From: Kangiellaceae bacterium | GTDB lineage: Bacteria; Pseudomonadota; Gammaproteobacteria; Enterobacterales; Kangiellaceae | Direction: 5' to 3' | Length of the DNA: 50,375 bases | NCBI GenBank assembly: GCA_026196875.1 | Contig: JAPHTP010000078.1 | Coordinates: 1 to 50,375, forward strand | Shown: in pieces, positions 7,971 to 18,292 of the stretch | How the letters are laid out: the number at the start of each line of letters is the position of its first letter | Numbering within the stretch: the stretch's first letter is position 1 | Made by a program: the position numbers and the translations under genes | Notes under the pieces: model-generated | The model's database searches: none | What the model was told of the DNA's origin: nothing | The model's input: only the letters and a program-made list of their open reading frames with translations

Positions 7971-9308
7971 CTAGCGGATACCAGTCGTTCCATAATTTTT
8001 GAAATTGGCCTTTTTCAATACTGATTCGTAATCGCGAGAGATTAAATGTGCTTGAACTTGCGACATGAAATCCATAATTACAACTACGATAATCAATAGT
8101 GAAGTTCCACCGAAGTAGAAAGGCACTTGCCAGAACAAAATCATAAACTCAGGAAGTAAACACACTGCAGTAATATACAGAGCACCTACTAATGTTAAAC
8201 GAGTCATAACTTTGTCGATATATTTGGAGGTTTGCTCTCCAGGACGTATCCCAGGAATAAACGCTCCAGATCTCTTCAGTTGGTCTGCTGTATCACGAGG
8301 ATTGTAGACCAATGCTGTGTAGAAGAAACAGAAGAACATGATACCCGCGCCATAAATTAAAATATAAAGCGGGTTACCAGGTTGCATTTGCTGTGCAACA
8401 TTTTGCAACCATAACCAATCTTCACCTTTGCTAGCACCAACCCATTGAGCGATCGTGCCCGGAAATAAGATGATACTTGAAGCAAAGATTGCAGGGATAA
8501 CACCAGCCATATTAACTTTCAATGGCAAATGCGACGATTGCGCTTGATACATGCGACGACCTTGTTGCTTCTGGGCATAGTTGACAACGATACGCCGTTG
8601 CCCACGCTCCATAAATACAACAAATGCAGTAACTAAAAGAACAACAGCTAAGATTATCAATAACCCTAATATGCTCGTGTCACCTTGACGCGCTTGTTCA
8701 AAAGTCTGACCAAGTGCAGTTGGTAACCCAGCTACGATACCGATAAAGATAAGTACTGAAATCCCGTTACCAATTCCTCGTTCGTTAATTTGCTCACCCA
8801 ACCACATCAAGAACATAGTACCTGTTACCAAACTGACAATAGCGCCAAAGTAGAAGCTAAAACCAGGGTTTGGCACCAAACCAGGCATTAAGTTAGGAAA
8901 GTTGGTTGCTATACCAATAGCCTGCAAACATGCCAGACCAAAAGTTAAGTAACGAGTATATTGATTGATTTTTCGTCTTCCTGCTTCGCCTTCCTTCTTA
9001 ATTTCTTGAAGTTTAGGCTCTACAAAGCTCATCACCTGTATGATGATGGAGGCAGTAATATAAGGCATGATACCAAGAGCGAAAACACTCGCTCTCTCCA
9101 GCGCACCACCAGAGAATACGTTGAATAACGCCAAAATTGTACCAGATTGCTGGTCCATCAATTGCGCAAGCACATTTGAATCGATTCCCGGCACAGGAAC
9201 AAATGAACCTAAACGGAAAATAACAATAGCAGTAAGTACAAACAGCAAGCGCTGCTTGAGTTCGCCAAGACCGCCACCTGATTTTTTTTCTACTGGAGCT
9301 TTAGCCAT
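7971..9308 (-). CDS. secY: Preprotein translocase subunit SecY
   Basis: The 445-residue, ten-helix pore of the SecYEG translocon inserts and exports proteins across the inner membrane. Hallmarks include [11 protein letters not shown] in helix 1 and the plug region, [11 protein letters not shown], and the cytoplasmic loop motif [24 protein letters not shown]. The frame opens further up to 9362, but family members begin at MAKAPVEKK, so ATG 9308 is preferred. The rejected extension corresponds to the intercistronic hairpin. SD complementarity is weak (TAAAG), which suggests translation coupled to upstream events or modest initiation. Confidence 0.97.
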   Translation of the reverse strand: MAKAPVEKKSGGGLGELKQRLLFVLTAIVIFRLGSFVPVPGIDSNVLAQLMDQQSGTILALFNVFSGGALERASVFALGIMPYITASIIIQVMSFVEPKLQEIKKEGEAGRRKINQYTRYLTFGLACLQAIGIATNFPNLMPGLVPNPGFSFYFGAIVSLVTGTMFLMWLGEQINERGIGNGISVLIFIGIVAGLPTALGQTFEQARQGDTSILGLLIILAVVLLVTAFVVFMERGQRRIVVNYAQKQQGRRMYQAQSSHLPLKVNMAGVIPAIFASSIILFPGTIAQWVGASKGEDWLWLQNVAQQMQPGNPLYILIYGAGIMFFCFFYTALVYNPRDTADQLKRSGAFIPGIRPGEQTSKYIDKVMTRLTLVGALYITAVCLLPEFMILFWQVPFYFGGTSLLIIVVVIMDFMSQVQAHLISRDYESVLKKANFKNYGTTGIR

Positions 9309-9347
9309 CTTTAGTAAAAACCCTATACATTTAGTTGAGAATACCCA

Positions 9348-9376
9348 AAAGGGTAGTCTCAACCAGACTACCCTTT
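9348..9376 (-). terminator. Intercistronic hairpin between rplO and secY
   Basis: A perfect 12-bp stem, AAAGGGTAGTCT (9348-9359) and AGACTACCCTTT (9365-9376), with a 5-base loop lies two bases past the rplO stop. On the minus strand the 3' arm continues as TTTTGGGT, a short T tract. It looks like an attenuator, partial terminator or processing barrier in the middle of the spc operon. Confidence 0.65.
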
Positions 9377-9378
9377 AA

Positions 9379-9816
9379 TTAAGCTTGAACAGTTCCACCA
9401 GCAGCTTCGATTGCTGCCTTAGCACCTTTAGTTACCTTAACACCGTCGCCGACTGTTACTTTACGATCAATCGAACCAGACAACATTACTTTAACTTGCA
9501 AGATGTTCTTATTAATAAGGCCTGCTGCACGTAAAGACAAGAGATCAATTGTCTCACCTTCAACTTTTGCCAACTCACCTAAACGAACTTCTGCAGAAAC
9601 TAAAGATTTTCTTGAAGTGAAACCAAACTTTGGTAAGCGTTGTTTCAAAGGCATTTGACCACCCTCGAATCCAGCTTTTACTTTACCGCCAGAACGAGCT
9701 TTCAAACCTTTGTGACCGCGACCACAGGTTTTACCTAAGGTAGAACCAATACCACGACCAACACGTTTCGCTTTTTTATTTGACCCTTCAGCAGGACTTA
9801 ATGTATTTAAACGCAT
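9379..9816 (-). CDS. rplO: 50S ribosomal protein L15
   Basis: The 145-residue L15 starts [22 protein letters not shown] and contains the conserved [15 protein letters not shown]. It organises 23S rRNA domain II and takes part late in 50S assembly. A GTG at 9834 would add six residues (MWRTNL), but GGAGG lies inside that extension, 9 bases ahead of ATG 9816, so the ATG is the start. The gene begins 4 bases after rpmD ends. Confidence 0.97.
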   Translation of the reverse strand: MRLNTLSPAEGSNKKAKRVGRGIGSTLGKTCGRGHKGLKARSGGKVKAGFEGGQMPLKQRLPKFGFTSRKSLVSAEVRLGELAKVEGETIDLLSLRAAGLINKNILQVKVMLSGSIDRKVTVGDGVKVTKGAKAAIEAAGGTVQA

Positions 9817-9820
9817 TAGA

Positions 9821-10006
9821 TTAGTCCTCCACACGAACCATATAATTAATGGTGTTTACCATACCACGAGTCGAAGGAGTGTCCTCTACTTCAACGGTGT
9901 GACCTATACGACGTAAACCTAATCCCATCAAGCAAGCCTTGTGATTTTTCAATCGGCCATTTGATGATTTGGTTTGAGTAACTTTCATGATTTTTTTCTT
10001 AGCCAT
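9821..10006 (-). CDS. rpmD: 50S ribosomal protein L30
   Basis: The 61-residue protein carries the L30 consensus ([19 protein letters not shown]...[20 protein letters not shown]). The E. coli protein is 59 residues; this one has an extra KKKIM at the start. It binds 23S rRNA at the 50S base. ATG 10006 has TGGAG about 10 bases upstream, overlapping the rpsE 3' end. Confidence 0.96.
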   Translation of the reverse strand: MAKKKIMKVTQTKSSNGRLKNHKACLMGLGLRRIGHTVEVEDTPSTRGMVNTINYMVRVED

Positions 10007-10011
10007 GATAT

Positions 10012-10518
10012 TTACTCCATAATTTCCGCAACAGACTTACCACGCTTAGCTGCAACAGATTCTGGAGAGAACATGTCGCCTAAACCGCGGATAGTCGCGC
10101 GAACGATATTGATTGGGTTAGTCGAACCGATGCTTTTTGCCAGTACGTTTTCAACACCAACAACTTCAAATACAGAGCGCATCGCGCCACCAGCAATGAT
10201 CCCAGTACCTGGAGACGCTGGTTGCATGTAAACTTTAGATGCACCGTGACGAGCGTTGATTGGATGCTGAAGCGTGTGACCATCTTTCAGTTCCACTTGA
10301 ACCATATTTCGACGAGCTTGCTCCATTGCTTTTTGAATCGCAGCAGGTACTTCACGTGCCTTACCTCGACCAAAACCAACTTTACCATTGCCATCGCCAA
10401 CTACCGTCAGTGCTGTAAAAGAGAAAATTCGTCCACCTTTAACCACTTTAGAAACACGGTTAACGTTTACTAATTTTTCTACCAGCCCTTCGGTGTTATT
10501 TGCTTCTTGTCTAGCCAT
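10012..10518 (-). CDS. rpsE: 30S ribosomal protein S5
   Basis: The 168-residue S5 has the double-stranded RNA-binding-like N-terminal domain ([29 protein letters not shown] at about 25-53). The C-terminal fold includes the [15 protein letters not shown] segment. S5 lies at the mRNA entry channel and influences fidelity; mutations here give spectinomycin resistance in other bacteria. GTG 10527 is in frame, but AAGGGTG lies ahead of ATG 10518, which I take as the start. Confidence 0.97.
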   Translation of the reverse strand: MARQEANNTEGLVEKLVNVNRVSKVVKGGRIFSFTALTVVGDGNGKVGFGRGKAREVPAAIQKAMEQARRNMVQVELKDGHTLQHPINARHGASKVYMQPASPGTGIIAGGAMRSVFEVVGVENVLAKSIGSTNPINIVRATIRGLGDMFSPESVAAKRGKSVAEIME

Positions 10519-10529
10519 TTGTTTCACCC

Positions 10530-10883
10530 TTAAAACTGAAGACCATTTTCGCGTGCAGAATCAGCTAACGCCTTAACACGACCATGGTATTTAAAACCAG
10601 AGCGATCAAAAGCAACTTTTGAAACGCCCGCTTCAGTAGCTCGCTTGGCAACCAATGCGCCAACTGCTTTAGCAGTCTCAACATTGCCGGTTGCGTTGCT
10701 GCTTGCTTTAATGTCCTTTTCGACACTTGAAGCAGTTGCCAGGATTTTCCCGCCTTCAGCAGAAATCACCTGAGCATAGATATGGCGAGGTGTACGATTA
10801 ACAACTAAACGAGTGGCACCTAGCTCTTTCATTTTCATTCGACCCTTAGTCGAACGACGAATTCTAGCTTGTTTCTTATTCAT
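10530..10883 (-). CDS. rplR: 50S ribosomal protein L18
   Basis: The 117-residue L18 ([39 protein letters not shown]...) ends [14 protein letters not shown], as in other gammaproteobacteria. It binds 5S rRNA and carries it into the central protuberance with L5. TAGGG sits about 10 bases upstream of the ATG, and it lies 9 bases from rplF. Confidence 0.98.
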   Translation of the reverse strand: MNKKQARIRRSTKGRMKMKELGATRLVVNRTPRHIYAQVISAEGGKILATASSVEKDIKASSNATGNVETAKAVGALVAKRATEAGVSKVAFDRSGFKYHGRVKALADSARENGLQF

Positions 10884-10892
10884 GACGCTGCC

Positions 10893-11426
10893 CTACTTTT
10901 TCTTAGCTTCTTTACGACGGATATGCTCATCCGCGTATTTCACACCTTTACCTTTATAAGGCTCTGGTGGACGATAAGCTCTGATGTTCGCTGCTACCTG
11001 ACCAACTAATTGCTTGTCGATCCCCTTAACTACGATCTCAGTGTTAGAAGGAGTTTCAACAGTAATTCCTTCTGGTAGTTCGTAGACTACTGGGTGCGAG
11101 AAACCAAGTGTTAAGTCAAGCTTCTTACCTTGTGCTTTAGCACGGTAACCAACACCAACAAGTTGCAGCTTCTTTTCGAAACCAGCAGATACACCATTTA
11201 CCATATTGTTAACCAGTGAACGCATAGTTCCAGACATCGCCTTAGAACCTGCGAAGCCTTCACGGCCAGCAAATGTAACTTGGTTATCTTCAACATTTAC
11301 GTCAACTGAAGCATGAATGTTTTGCTTCAATTCACCTTTACCACCCTTTACAGAAATAGTTGCACCGTCAAGATTGACAGTAACACCTGAAGGAATGGCA
11401 ACCGGATTTTTTGCTACTCTAGACAT
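10893..11426 (-). CDS. rplF: 50S ribosomal protein L6
   Basis: The 177-residue L6 is built of two homologous domains. The N-terminal half begins [17 protein letters not shown], and the C-terminal signature [24 protein letters not shown] matches the family. L6 lies near the factor-binding site of the 50S. AAGGAGA is placed about 9 bases before ATG 11426. Confidence 0.98.
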   Translation of the reverse strand: MSRVAKNPVAIPSGVTVNLDGATISVKGGKGELKQNIHASVDVNVEDNQVTFAGREGFAGSKAMSGTMRSLVNNMVNGVSAGFEKKLQLVGVGYRAKAQGKKLDLTLGFSHPVVYELPEGITVETPSNTEIVVKGIDKQLVGQVAANIRAYRPPEPYKGKGVKYADEHIRRKEAKKK

Positions 11427-11439
11427 CTTCTGGTTCTCC

Positions 11440-11835
11440 TTATGACACGATACAGAGAACTTCGCCGCCGTGCCCTGCTTTACGTGCTGCGCGATCAGTC
11501 ATTACGCCCTTAGACGTAGAAACGATAGCAACACCTAAGCCATCAAGAACACGAGGTAGCTCGGTAGATTTCTTATAAATACGCAAACCAGGACGACTAA
11601 CACGCTTAATGGTGTCAATTACCGGCGTACCTTGGTGGTATTTAAGTTCGATAGTAAGTTCACTCTTACCTGCTTCTTCTGACTTAGCAACGTCAGTAAT
11701 ATAACCTTCAGCTTTCAATACTTGTGCGATTGAAGCTTTTAGTTTAGAAGAAGGCATAGAAACAACTTTTTTGCCTGCTGATTGTCCGTTACGGATGCGA
11801 GTCAGCATATCTGCAATAGGATCTTGCATGCTCAT
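11440..11835 (-). CDS. rpsH: 30S ribosomal protein S8
   Basis: The 131-residue S8 begins [18 protein letters not shown] and ends with the conserved [26 protein letters not shown]. It is a primary 16S rRNA binder. In E. coli it represses the spc operon by binding mRNA around the rplX-rplE junction. That junction here is a 28-base gap with an AT-rich palindrome, but I could not model the S8 fold in it. GGGAG is upstream of the ATG. Confidence 0.98.
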   Translation of the reverse strand: MSMQDPIADMLTRIRNGQSAGKKVVSMPSSKLKASIAQVLKAEGYITDVAKSEEAGKSELTIELKYHQGTPVIDTIKRVSRPGLRIYKKSTELPRVLDGLGVAIVSTSKGVMTDRAARKAGHGGEVLCIVS

Positions 11836-11854
11836 ATTGTGATTCTCCCAACAA

Positions 11855-12160
11855 TTACCAGCTAGCTTTCACTAGGCCAGGAACATTACCCTTCATCGCT
11901 TGCTCACGTAATTTGTTACGGCATAGACCGAATTTACGTAAATAAGCGTGAGGACGTCCAGTTACTCGACAACGATTACGTTGACGAACCGGGCTCGCGT
12001 CACGAGGAAGTTTTTGCAGGGCAACCTGCGCTTCCCAACGCTCTTCTTCACTTTTGTTGAGGTCAGCAATAGTCGCTTTAAGCTCAGCACGTTTTTGCGC
12101 GTACTTTGCTACTGTGCGAGCGCGCTTTGCTTCGCGCTGTACCATGGATACTTTAGCCAT
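11855..12160 (-). CDS. rpsN: 30S ribosomal protein S14
   Basis: The 101-residue S14 is of the long, zinc-free type: the region [40 protein letters not shown] lacks the CxxC pairs of the short form. It helps assemble the 30S head near the P site. AAGGGG lies about 10 bases upstream of ATG 12160. The spc-operon order rplE-rpsN-rpsH is preserved. Confidence 0.98.
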   Translation of the reverse strand: MAKVSMVQREAKRARTVAKYAQKRAELKATIADLNKSEEERWEAQVALQKLPRDASPVRQRNRCRVTGRPHAYLRKFGLCRNKLREQAMKGNVPGLVKASW

Positions 12161-12170
12161 TATTTACCCC

Positions 12171-12710
12171 TTAACCTTTAAGCGGGAAGTTAAACGCGTT
12201 TAATAACTCGCGTCCTTCTTCATCTGAAGTCGCCGTAGTAGTGATAGTAATATCCATACCACGAATCTTGTCGACTTTGTCGTAATCAATCTCAGGGAAA
12301 ATGATTTGTTCTTTCACACCCATTGAATAATTGCCACGACCATCAAACGACTTAGGATTTAGGCCGCGAAAGTCACGAATACGAGGAATCGCAATCGAGA
12401 TCAAACGCTCCATAAACTCCCACATGCGTTCGCCGCGAAGAGTAACTTTTGCGCCAATAGGGTAGTCATCACGAATTTTAAAACCAGCAATTGATTTGCG
12501 AGCTTTTGTAACGACAGGCTTTTGGCCCGAGATTGCTGTCAGGTCACCACAAGCGTTCTCAAGAACTTTTTTATCCCCTACAGCTTCACCCAGACCCATA
12601 TTTAATGTGATCTTGGTAATCTTAGGGACTTGCATGACTGACGCGTAGCCGAACTTTTCAATCAAAGCACTGACTACGTTTTCTTTATAGTGGTCTTGCA
12701 GTTTCGCCAT
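12171..12710 (-). CDS. rplE: 50S ribosomal protein L5
   Basis: The 179-residue L5 carries [23 protein letters not shown] near the N-terminus and the [26 protein letters not shown] block. It binds 5S rRNA and contacts P-site tRNA and S13 across the subunit interface. The start is preceded by GGTGA about 8 bases upstream. The gene is flanked by rplX and rpsN. Confidence 0.98.
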   Translation of the reverse strand: MAKLQDHYKENVVSALIEKFGYASVMQVPKITKITLNMGLGEAVGDKKVLENACGDLTAISGQKPVVTKARKSIAGFKIRDDYPIGAKVTLRGERMWEFMERLISIAIPRIRDFRGLNPKSFDGRGNYSMGVKEQIIFPEIDYDKVDKIRGMDITITTTATSDEEGRELLNAFNFPLKG

Positions 12711-12738
12711 TTTTTCACCAATTAATAAGAAAATTCGA

Positions 12739-13056
12739 TTAATCGATTAATTCACCGTTCGATTTAAAAATACGAACGCGTTTACCGTCTTCTTGCACTT
12801 TAATTCCAACACGGTCAGCTTTGCCCGTTGAAGGATTAAAGATTGCAACATTTGAAATATCCATTGCAGCTTCTTTTTCTACGATGCCACCTTGGATACC
12901 TGCTTGTGGATTTGGTTTAACATGCTTTTTCGCCATGTTAACGCCTTCAACCACAATACGGTTCTTATCAGTAAGGATTTTAGAAACCTTACCGCGTTGG
13001 CCGTTGCTCTTGCCTGTAAGTACGATGACCTCATCGCCAGTTTTTAGCTTTTGCAT
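12739..13056 (-). CDS. rplX: 50S ribosomal protein L24
   Basis: The 105-residue L24 has a KOW motif at the N-terminus ([28 protein letters not shown]) and the conserved [28 protein letters not shown]. It initiates 50S assembly by binding the 5' domain of 23S rRNA. AGGAGAGA lies about 8 bases before the ATG, and the gene sits 11 bases from rplN. Confidence 0.98.
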   Translation of the reverse strand: MQKLKTGDEVIVLTGKSNGQRGKVSKILTDKNRIVVEGVNMAKKHVKPNPQAGIQGGIVEKEAAMDISNVAIFNPSTGKADRVGIKVQEDGKRVRIFKSNGELID

Positions 13057-13067
13057 GTCAATCTCTC

Positions 13068-13436
13068 CTACAGTACTTCAGGAGCCAAAGATACGATTTT
13101 CATGAACTTGTCGCCACGTAACTCACGAGTAACAGGTCCAAAAATACGCGTACCAATTGGCTGCAAGTTTGCATTCAGAAGAACAGCAGCATTGCCATCA
13201 AAACGGATCAAAGAACCGTCTGGACGACGTACGCCTTTTCTGGTGCGAACAACAACCGCGTTAAGAACATCACCCTTTTTCGCTTTACCGCGAGGGATTG
13301 CTTCTTTAACACTTACTTTAATCACATCACCGATTCTTGCGTAACGGCGGTGTGATCCTCCAAGAACCTTAATACATTGAACTCGACGTGCACCGCTATT
13401 GTCAGCTACGTCAAGCTGAGTTTGCATCTGGATCAT
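13068..13436 (-). CDS. rplN: 50S ribosomal protein L14
   Basis: The 122-residue L14 ([39 protein letters not shown]...) is the first gene of the spc operon. It forms an intersubunit bridge and is the docking site for the silencing factor RsfS in other bacteria. TTGGAGA precedes ATG 13436. Its own promoter lies in the 126-base gap before it. Confidence 0.98.
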   Translation of the reverse strand: MIQMQTQLDVADNSGARRVQCIKVLGGSHRRYARIGDVIKVSVKEAIPRGKAKKGDVLNAVVVRTRKGVRRPDGSLIRFDGNAAVLLNANLQPIGTRIFGPVTRELRGDKFMKIVSLAPEVL

Positions 13437-13465
13437 TGGTAATCTCCAATAGTTCCCGCTCTAAA

Positions 13466-13514
13466 TTGCGACAGATTTATATGCTGCCGCGCAAAAAGGA
13501 GCGGGAGTATACCA
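13466..13514 (-). promoter_or_regulatory. spc operon promoter and structured leader
   Basis: The minus strand has an extended -10 element, TG-G-TATACT (13514-13506), directly followed by the GC-rich discriminator CCCGCTCC, with no good -35. Transcription would start near 13499. The leader (about 63 bases to rplN) can fold TTGCG/CGCAA with an inner CAG/CTG pair (13466-13494). The -10-proximal CCCGCTC also matches GAGCGGG at 13455-13461, which would enclose the same hairpin in read-through RNA from the S10 operon. Confidence 0.6.
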
Positions 13515-13562
13515 TCATTCAATTGATTCAGCTAATGAAAAGATAAAGAAATTTCTTAATCT

Positions 13563-13823
13563 TTAGCTAGCCTTTTCAACAACTTCAACTAACTGCCAAG
13601 TTTTGCTTTTTGAAAGCGGGCGGCTTTCAACAACAGTGACAGTATCGCCTATTCTGCACTCATTGGCTTCATCGTGAGCATGAACCTTGGTAGAACGCTT
13701 TATGAACTTCCCGTAGATAGGGTGTTTTACCTGACGCTCTACTTTAACAGTGATGGTTTTATCCATCTTATCGCTAACGACTTTACCAGTCAGAGTACGC
13801 TTAATTACTTTCTGCTCACTCAT
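13563..13823 (-). CDS. rpsQ: 30S ribosomal protein S17
   Basis: The 86-residue S17 has an OB-fold with the conserved [26 protein letters not shown] and [18 protein letters not shown]. It is a primary binder of the 5' domain of 16S rRNA. Its ATG overlaps the rpmC stop by one base (TAATG), so translation is coupled. It is the last gene of the S10 operon. Confidence 0.98.
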   Translation of the reverse strand: MSEQKVIKRTLTGKVVSDKMDKTITVKVERQVKHPIYGKFIKRSTKVHAHDEANECRIGDTVTVVESRPLSKSKTWQLVEVVEKAS

Positions 13824-14026
13824 TAGTTCTGCTCTCCGCTAGAAGCTTTCTGGTTTAGTACAGTTTTAACGCGTGCAATATCACGACGTACATTTTTCAA
13901 TGTGTGAGTTTCGTTTGATTGACCAGTTGCTTTCGCCATACGCAGGTTGAACTGCTCTTTGCGAAGTTCTAACAACTCGTTGTTCAACTCCTCAACACTT
14001 TTATCTTTCAACTCTGAAGCTTTCAT
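13823..14026 (-). CDS. rpmC: 50S ribosomal protein L29
   Basis: The 67-residue helical L29 ([36 protein letters not shown]...) sits by the exit tunnel, where it helps form the SRP and trigger-factor docking site together with L23. Its ATG follows the rplP stop with no spacer, which implies translational coupling. Confidence 0.98.
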   Translation of the reverse strand: MKASELKDKSVEELNNELLELRKEQFNLRMAKATGQSNETHTLKNVRRDIARVKTVLNQKASSGEQN

Positions 14027-14434
14027 TTACAGTACCGTCCGCTTAACAAAAGTTGTTTTAAAAGGAAGTTTTGCCGCAGCCAACGCAAAAGCGTCTCGCG
14101 CCAAATCTTCATCAATACCTTCAACTTCGAACAACATGCGTCCTGGTTGAATTTGTGCAACCCAATATTCCACAGAACCTTTACCTTTACCCATACGTAC
14201 TTCTAAAGGCTTCTTAGTAATCGGTTTGTCAGGGAAAACTCGGATGTAAACTTTACCTTGACGACGCATATGACGAGTCATAGCACGACGAGCAGCCTCA
14301 ATTTGACGAGCAGTCATACGCCCGCGCGCAGCAGACTTAAGACCAAACTCACCAAAGCTTACGCTGTGGTTTACAACGCCACGGTTACGCCCTGTGTGTT
14401 GCTTACGAAATTTCGTTCTTTTTGGTTGTAACAT
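14027..14434 (-). CDS. rplP: 50S ribosomal protein L16
   Basis: The 135-residue L16 starts [20 protein letters not shown] and contains the [29 protein letters not shown] block. The [28 protein letters not shown] segment is also conserved. L16 organises the A-site tRNA region of the 50S. AGTAGGGG is placed about 9 bases before the ATG. Confidence 0.98.
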   Translation of the reverse strand: MLQPKRTKFRKQHTGRNRGVVNHSVSFGEFGLKSAARGRMTARQIEAARRAMTRHMRRQGKVYIRVFPDKPITKKPLEVRMGKGKGSVEYWVAQIQPGRMLFEVEGIDEDLARDAFALAAAKLPFKTTFVKRTVL

Positions 14435-14445
14435 GGTCTATTCCC

Positions 14446-15138
14446 CTACTGTTTCTTAGCTCGGGAAGGCTTCTTTTTTGGCTTTTCTTCAACTACCGCA
14501 GCAGGTTGATCACCAAATACCTCACCTTTGAAAATCCAGACCTTAACACCAATAATTCCGTAGGTGGTTGCCGCTTCTGCAGTTGCATAGTCAATATCTG
14601 CACGCAGTGTATGTAGAGGTACACGACCTTCACGATACCATTCGGCACGTGCGATATCGGCACCGCCTAAACGACCACTTACTTGAACCTTGATACCTTC
14701 AGCACCAACACGCATAGTGTTTTGAACAGCGCGCTTCATCGCACGACGGAACATAACACGACGTTCTAATTGAGACGAAATGCTGTCTGCAACTAGTTGC
14801 GCGTCTAATTCTGGCTTGCGAACTTGCTCAATATTGATTTGAGTTTGTACGCCAGTCATTTGCGAAACTTTTTTGCGAAGTTTTTCGATGTCTTCGCCTT
14901 TCTTACCAATCACAATACCCGGACGAGCAGTGTGGATGGTAACGCGAAGTGCTTTAGCAGGACGCTCGATGTCAATTTTAGAAACTGACGCGCGTGCTAA
15001 TTCTTTCATCAACCATTCGCGAATCTGGATGTCGCTTGCTAAGAAATCCGCATATTCACCGCGCTCTGCATACCAAATAGAGCTATGCTTTTTGACGATG
15101 CCAAGACGGATACCATTTGGATGTACTTTTTGACCCAT
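14446..15138 (-). CDS. rpsC: 30S ribosomal protein S3
   Basis: The 230-residue S3 starts [24 protein letters not shown]. It has a KH type II domain at about 40-107 ([20 protein letters not shown]) and the conserved C-terminal domain with [30 protein letters not shown]. It lines the mRNA entry channel with S4 and S5. A short lysine-rich tail ([14 protein letters not shown]) ends it. AGGAGA lies ahead of the ATG. Confidence 0.98.
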   Translation of the reverse strand: MGQKVHPNGIRLGIVKKHSSIWYAERGEYADFLASDIQIREWLMKELARASVSKIDIERPAKALRVTIHTARPGIVIGKKGEDIEKLRKKVSQMTGVQTQINIEQVRKPELDAQLVADSISSQLERRVMFRRAMKRAVQNTMRVGAEGIKVQVSGRLGGADIARAEWYREGRVPLHTLRADIDYATAEAATTYGIIGVKVWIFKGEVFGDQPAAVVEEKPKKKPSRAKKQ

Positions 15139-15149
15139 GGATCTATCTC

Positions 15150-15482
15150 CTAGTTATCCGATACTTTAACGGTGATATGACAAGATCGCTTAAAGATACG
15201 ATCCGCTCTCCCCTTCGCTCGCGTTTTGATACGCTTAAGCGTTGGGCCTTCATCAACAAAAATTGTTGATACCTTAAGTTCGTCGATATCTGCACCATCG
15301 TTATGCTCAGCATTAGCGATAGCAGAATCTAAAACTTTCTTGATCAGTTCAGCAGCTTTTTTGTTACTGAATTTCAGTACGTTTAAAGCTTTCTCAACTT
15401 GCATTCCTCTAACTTGATCAGCCACTAAGCGAGCTTTTTGAGGAGAAATACGTGCATGACGTAAAACAGCTTGAGTTTCCAT
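15150..15482 (-). CDS. rplV: 50S ribosomal protein L22
   Basis: The 110-residue L22 begins [27 protein letters not shown]. Its beta-hairpin region includes [31 protein letters not shown]. The hairpin reaches into the peptide tunnel, where macrolide-resistance changes map in other species. A GTG directly precedes the ATG, but GGAG is better spaced (7 bases) for ATG 15482, and the length then equals that of E. coli. Confidence 0.97.
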   Translation of the reverse strand: METQAVLRHARISPQKARLVADQVRGMQVEKALNVLKFSNKKAAELIKKVLDSAIANAEHNDGADIDELKVSTIFVDEGPTLKRIKTRAKGRADRIFKRSCHITVKVSDN

Positions 15483-15491
15483 CACTTTCTC

Positions 15492-15767
15492 CTATCGCTT
15501 CGCTTTCTTGTCAGCAACATGACCTTTGTAAGTACGAGTTGGTGCAAATTCACCCAACTTGTGACCTACCATGTCTTCATTTACTAAGACAGGTACATGT
15601 TGACGACCATTGTGAACGGCAATTGTCAATCCAACCATTTCAGGAAAAACAGTTGAACGACGTGACCAGGTTTTAATCGGCTTTCTGTTATTTGAGGCCA
15701 CTGCTTCTTCAACTTTCTTAAGAAGGTGAAGATCAATAAATGGGCCTTTTTTAAGTGAACGTGGCAC
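15492..15767 (-). CDS. rpsS: 30S ribosomal protein S19 (GTG start)
   Basis: The 91-residue S19 ([25 protein letters not shown]...[18 protein letters not shown]) forms a complex with S13 in the 30S head. The initiation codon is GTG at 15767-15765, with GAGG about 9 bases upstream. This is the only GTG start I accept among the ribosomal genes here. The family N-terminus is exact at that codon, so an alternative is unlikely. Confidence 0.97.
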   Translation of the reverse strand: MPRSLKKGPFIDLHLLKKVEEAVASNNRKPIKTWSRRSTVFPEMVGLTIAVHNGRQHVPVLVNEDMVGHKLGEFAPTRTYKGHVADKKAKR

Positions 15768-15778
15768 GATTGATTCCT

Positions 15779-16606
15779 CTATTTACGGTTACGGCGACGG
15801 ACAATTAGCTTGTCTGTGCGCTTGTTACTACGAGTCTTCTTGCCCTTAGTTGGTACACCCCATGGAGTTACAGGATGTCTACCACCTGAGGTACGTCCCT
15901 CACCACCACCATGTGGATGGTCGACTGGGTTCATAGCAACGCCTCGAACAGTAGGTCGTACACCACGCCATCTAGTTGCACCCGCTTTTCCGAGTGAACG
16001 TAGCATATGTTCTGCGTTACCAACTTCCCCAACTGTTGCGCGACACTCGGCCAAAATTTTACGCATTTCACCACTTCTTAAACGAAGTGTCGCGTAAGCG
16101 CCTTCACGTGCAACTAGTTGAACGTAAGTACCAGCACTACGTGCGATTTGAGCGCCTTTACCAGGCTTCATTTCGACACAGTGAATAGTGGTACCTACTG
16201 GAATATTTCTCATCGGTAAAGTGTTACCCGCCTTGATTGGCGCATCTTCACCAGATTGAATTTGATCACCAGCTTTAATGCCTTTAGGAGCGATGATGTA
16301 ACGACGCTCGCCGTCTGCATATAAAACAAGTGCAATGTTCGCGCTACGATTTGGATCGTATTCAAGACGCTCAACCTTTGCAGGAATACCGTCTTTATTG
16401 CGCTTAAAATCGATAATACGATAATGTTGCTTGTGACCACCACCAACGTGACGAACTGTGATTCGACCGTTGTTATTGCGACCACCGCTTTTAGATTTTT
16501 TGTCCAACAAAGGCGCGTGTGGAGCACCTTTATGCAAGTCTGGATTTACCACTTTGACGACAAAGCGACGACCTGGCGATGTTGGTTTAGCTTTCATTAG
16601 AGCCAT
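15779..16606 (-). CDS. rplB: 50S ribosomal protein L2
   Basis: The 275-residue L2 has the OB-like and SH3-like RNA-binding domains. The catalytic-centre region includes [29 protein letters not shown], with the conserved histidine near the peptidyl-transferase centre. It is needed for subunit association. AGGGG lies about 10 bases upstream of ATG 16606, and it is 17 bases from rplW. Confidence 0.98.
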   Translation of the reverse strand: MALMKAKPTSPGRRFVVKVVNPDLHKGAPHAPLLDKKSKSGGRNNNGRITVRHVGGGHKQHYRIIDFKRNKDGIPAKVERLEYDPNRSANIALVLYADGERRYIIAPKGIKAGDQIQSGEDAPIKAGNTLPMRNIPVGTTIHCVEMKPGKGAQIARSAGTYVQLVAREGAYATLRLRSGEMRKILAECRATVGEVGNAEHMLRSLGKAGATRWRGVRPTVRGVAMNPVDHPHGGGEGRTSGGRHPVTPWGVPTKGKKTRSNKRTDKLIVRRRNRK

Positions 16607-16622
16607 TGTTTTACCCCTTCGC

Positions 16623-16916
16623 TTACTCGGCGCCTACAAAGTCGATGTCCTGACCTTCTTGCAGAGACACGTAGGCTTTTTTCCAATCGGAACGACGTCC
16701 AGAAACCTGACCGGTACGCTTAGTTTTACCTTTTGCTACCGCAGTAGTTACACGCTCAACTTTAACGTCAAACATTTGTTCTACAGCTTTTTTGATTTCT
16801 AACTTAGTCGCGTTTATTGCAACTTTGAAAACGAACTCGCCTTTTTCAGCAGCGATGCTTGCTTTCTCAGATACGTGTGGAGCCAATAAGATGCTCATGA
16901 TTCTTTCTTGGTTCAT
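16623..16916 (-). CDS. rplW: 50S ribosomal protein L23
   Basis: The 97-residue L23 ([32 protein letters not shown]...) is the main docking site for trigger factor and SRP at the tunnel exit. The frame extends to a GTG at 16922, but ATG 16916 gives the family-like N-terminus. That ATG overlaps the rplD stop as ATGA, so the two genes are translationally coupled. The start choice between these two codons is the only uncertainty. Confidence 0.95.
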   Translation of the reverse strand: MNQERIMSILLAPHVSEKASIAAEKGEFVFKVAINATKLEIKKAVEQMFDVKVERVTTAVAKGKTKRTGQVSGRRSDWKKAYVSLQEGQDIDFVGAE

Positions 16917-17530
16917 CCCCACATCTCCTCAAATTTTTTCACTGCGTCAACAGTCATGATGACTTTATCGAAAGCGATTAAGCTAACGGGGTCACATGCC
17001 TGCACGTCGCGAACGTCAACTTTGTGTAAGTTGCGAGCTGCTAGGTACAAGTTTTCTTCAACGTCAGTGGTAACGATTAATGCGTCTGATATACCAAACT
17101 CGCCTAACTTACTAACAAGTTCTTTAGTCTTAGGAGCTTCCACCGAGAAAGACTCAACAACTAATAAACGATCTTGACGAATCAGTTCAGATAAGATGCA
17201 CTGCATAGCACCGCGGTACATTTTGCGGTTAACTTTTTGTGAGTGATCTTGTGGACGGGCAGCGAAAGTTGTACCACCAGTACGCCAGATTGGGCTTCGG
17301 ATAGTTCCAGCACGGGCGCGACCAGTGCCTTTTTGACGCCATGGCTTAGCACCGCCACCGCTTACTTCGCTACGAGTTTTTTGCTTACGAGTACCAGCAC
17401 GAGCGCCTGCCATGTATGCAACAACTACCTGATGAACCAACGCTTCGTTGAATTCACGACCAAAAGTCGCTTCAGATACTTCTACTGCAGAGCCTTTACC
17501 ACTACCAGCAACAGCTAAATTAATTTCCAT
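16913..17530 (-). CDS. rplD: 50S ribosomal protein L4
   Basis: The 205-residue L4 starts [24 protein letters not shown]. Its internal extended loop ([40 protein letters not shown]) reaches into the exit tunnel. In E. coli free L4 represses the S10 operon by attenuation and translational control through the rpsJ leader. The long structured leader at 18605-18806 is a candidate target. GGGGG lies upstream of the ATG. Confidence 0.98.
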   Translation of the reverse strand: MEINLAVAGSGKGSAVEVSEATFGREFNEALVHQVVVAYMAGARAGTRKQKTRSEVSGGGAKPWRQKGTGRARAGTIRSPIWRTGGTTFAARPQDHSQKVNRKMYRGAMQCILSELIRQDRLLVVESFSVEAPKTKELVSKLGEFGISDALIVTTDVEENLYLAARNLHKVDVRDVQACDPVSLIAFDKVIMTVDAVKKFEEMWG

Positions 17531-17542
17531 TCTCTAATCCCC

Positions 17543-18175
17543 CTAAACCTTGACCGCTGGACGAACAATAACGTCGCCGCCAGTAGCCCCAGGTACGGCA
17601 CCTTTAATTAGAAGAATATTGCGCTCAGCATCAACACGAACTACTGCTAAGTTTTGAGTAGTTGTTTGCTCAGCACCCATGTGACCAGACATTTTCTTGC
17701 CTTTGAATACTTTACCTGGCGATTGGTTTTGACCAATCGAACCATTTGCTCTGTGAGCCAAAGAGTTACCGTGAGTCATGTCTTGAGTTTGGAAGTTCCA
17801 ACGCTTAACACCACCTTGGAAACCTTTACCCTTAGAAGTACCGGTTACATCGACGATTTGGCCAGCTTCAAAGATATCTACTTTGATTTCGCCGCCAGCT
17901 TCAAAACCGTCTAAAGAATCAGTAGTGAACTCCCAAAGACCACGACCGGCTTCTACACCAGCTTTTTTGAAGTGACCAGCTTCAGGCTTAGTCACGCGAT
18001 TTGCTTTGCGTGCGCCAGTTGTCACCTGAACTGCTTGGTAGCCGTCGTTTTCTTGTGTCTTAACCTGAGTAATTCGATTTGGGTCAACTTCAATCACAGT
18101 AACTGGAGTTGAAACACCGTTTTCATCGAACACTCGGGTCATGCCGCATTTGCGACCAACAATTCCGATTGCCAT
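17543..18175 (-). CDS. rplC: 50S ribosomal protein L3
   Basis: The 210-residue L3 starts [20 protein letters not shown] and has the conserved [56 protein letters not shown] region that reaches the peptidyl-transferase centre. The glutamine methylated by PrmB in E. coli lies in this loop. GAGGG is upstream of the ATG. A 117-base gap to rpsJ contains two small hairpins (for example GTTGCG/CGCAAC at 18195-18211). Confidence 0.98.
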   Translation of the reverse strand: MAIGIVGRKCGMTRVFDENGVSTPVTVIEVDPNRITQVKTQENDGYQAVQVTTGARKANRVTKPEAGHFKKAGVEAGRGLWEFTTDSLDGFEAGGEIKVDIFEAGQIVDVTGTSKGKGFQGGVKRWNFQTQDMTHGNSLAHRANGSIGQNQSPGKVFKGKKMSGHMGAEQTTTQNLAVVRVDAERNILLIKGAVPGATGGDVIVRPAVKV

Positions 18176-18292
18176 TTTAAAAACCCTCTAAATACGTTGC
18201 GACTAACGCAACCAATATTTATTAACCTACGGCGCGTGGTTTGTACTAAACAAGTTTGCGCCAAATAAACTTACAAACGTTATCCGCGAGTC

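Noticed and set aside
9309-9362. N-terminal extension of secY (MRLPFWVFS...)
   Set aside because: It is the translation of the intercistronic hairpin and precedes the family start MAKAPVEKK.
12738-12751. ATTAATCGATTAAT palindrome at the rplX end as an S8 operator
   Set aside because: S8 control is known at this junction in E. coli, but the palindrome is AT-rich and lies in the L24 codons. I could not fold the S8 target.
18195-18287. Possible small RNA between rpsJ and rplC
   Set aside because: Two small hairpins only; there is no promoter or terminator, so it is treated as intercistronic mRNA structure.
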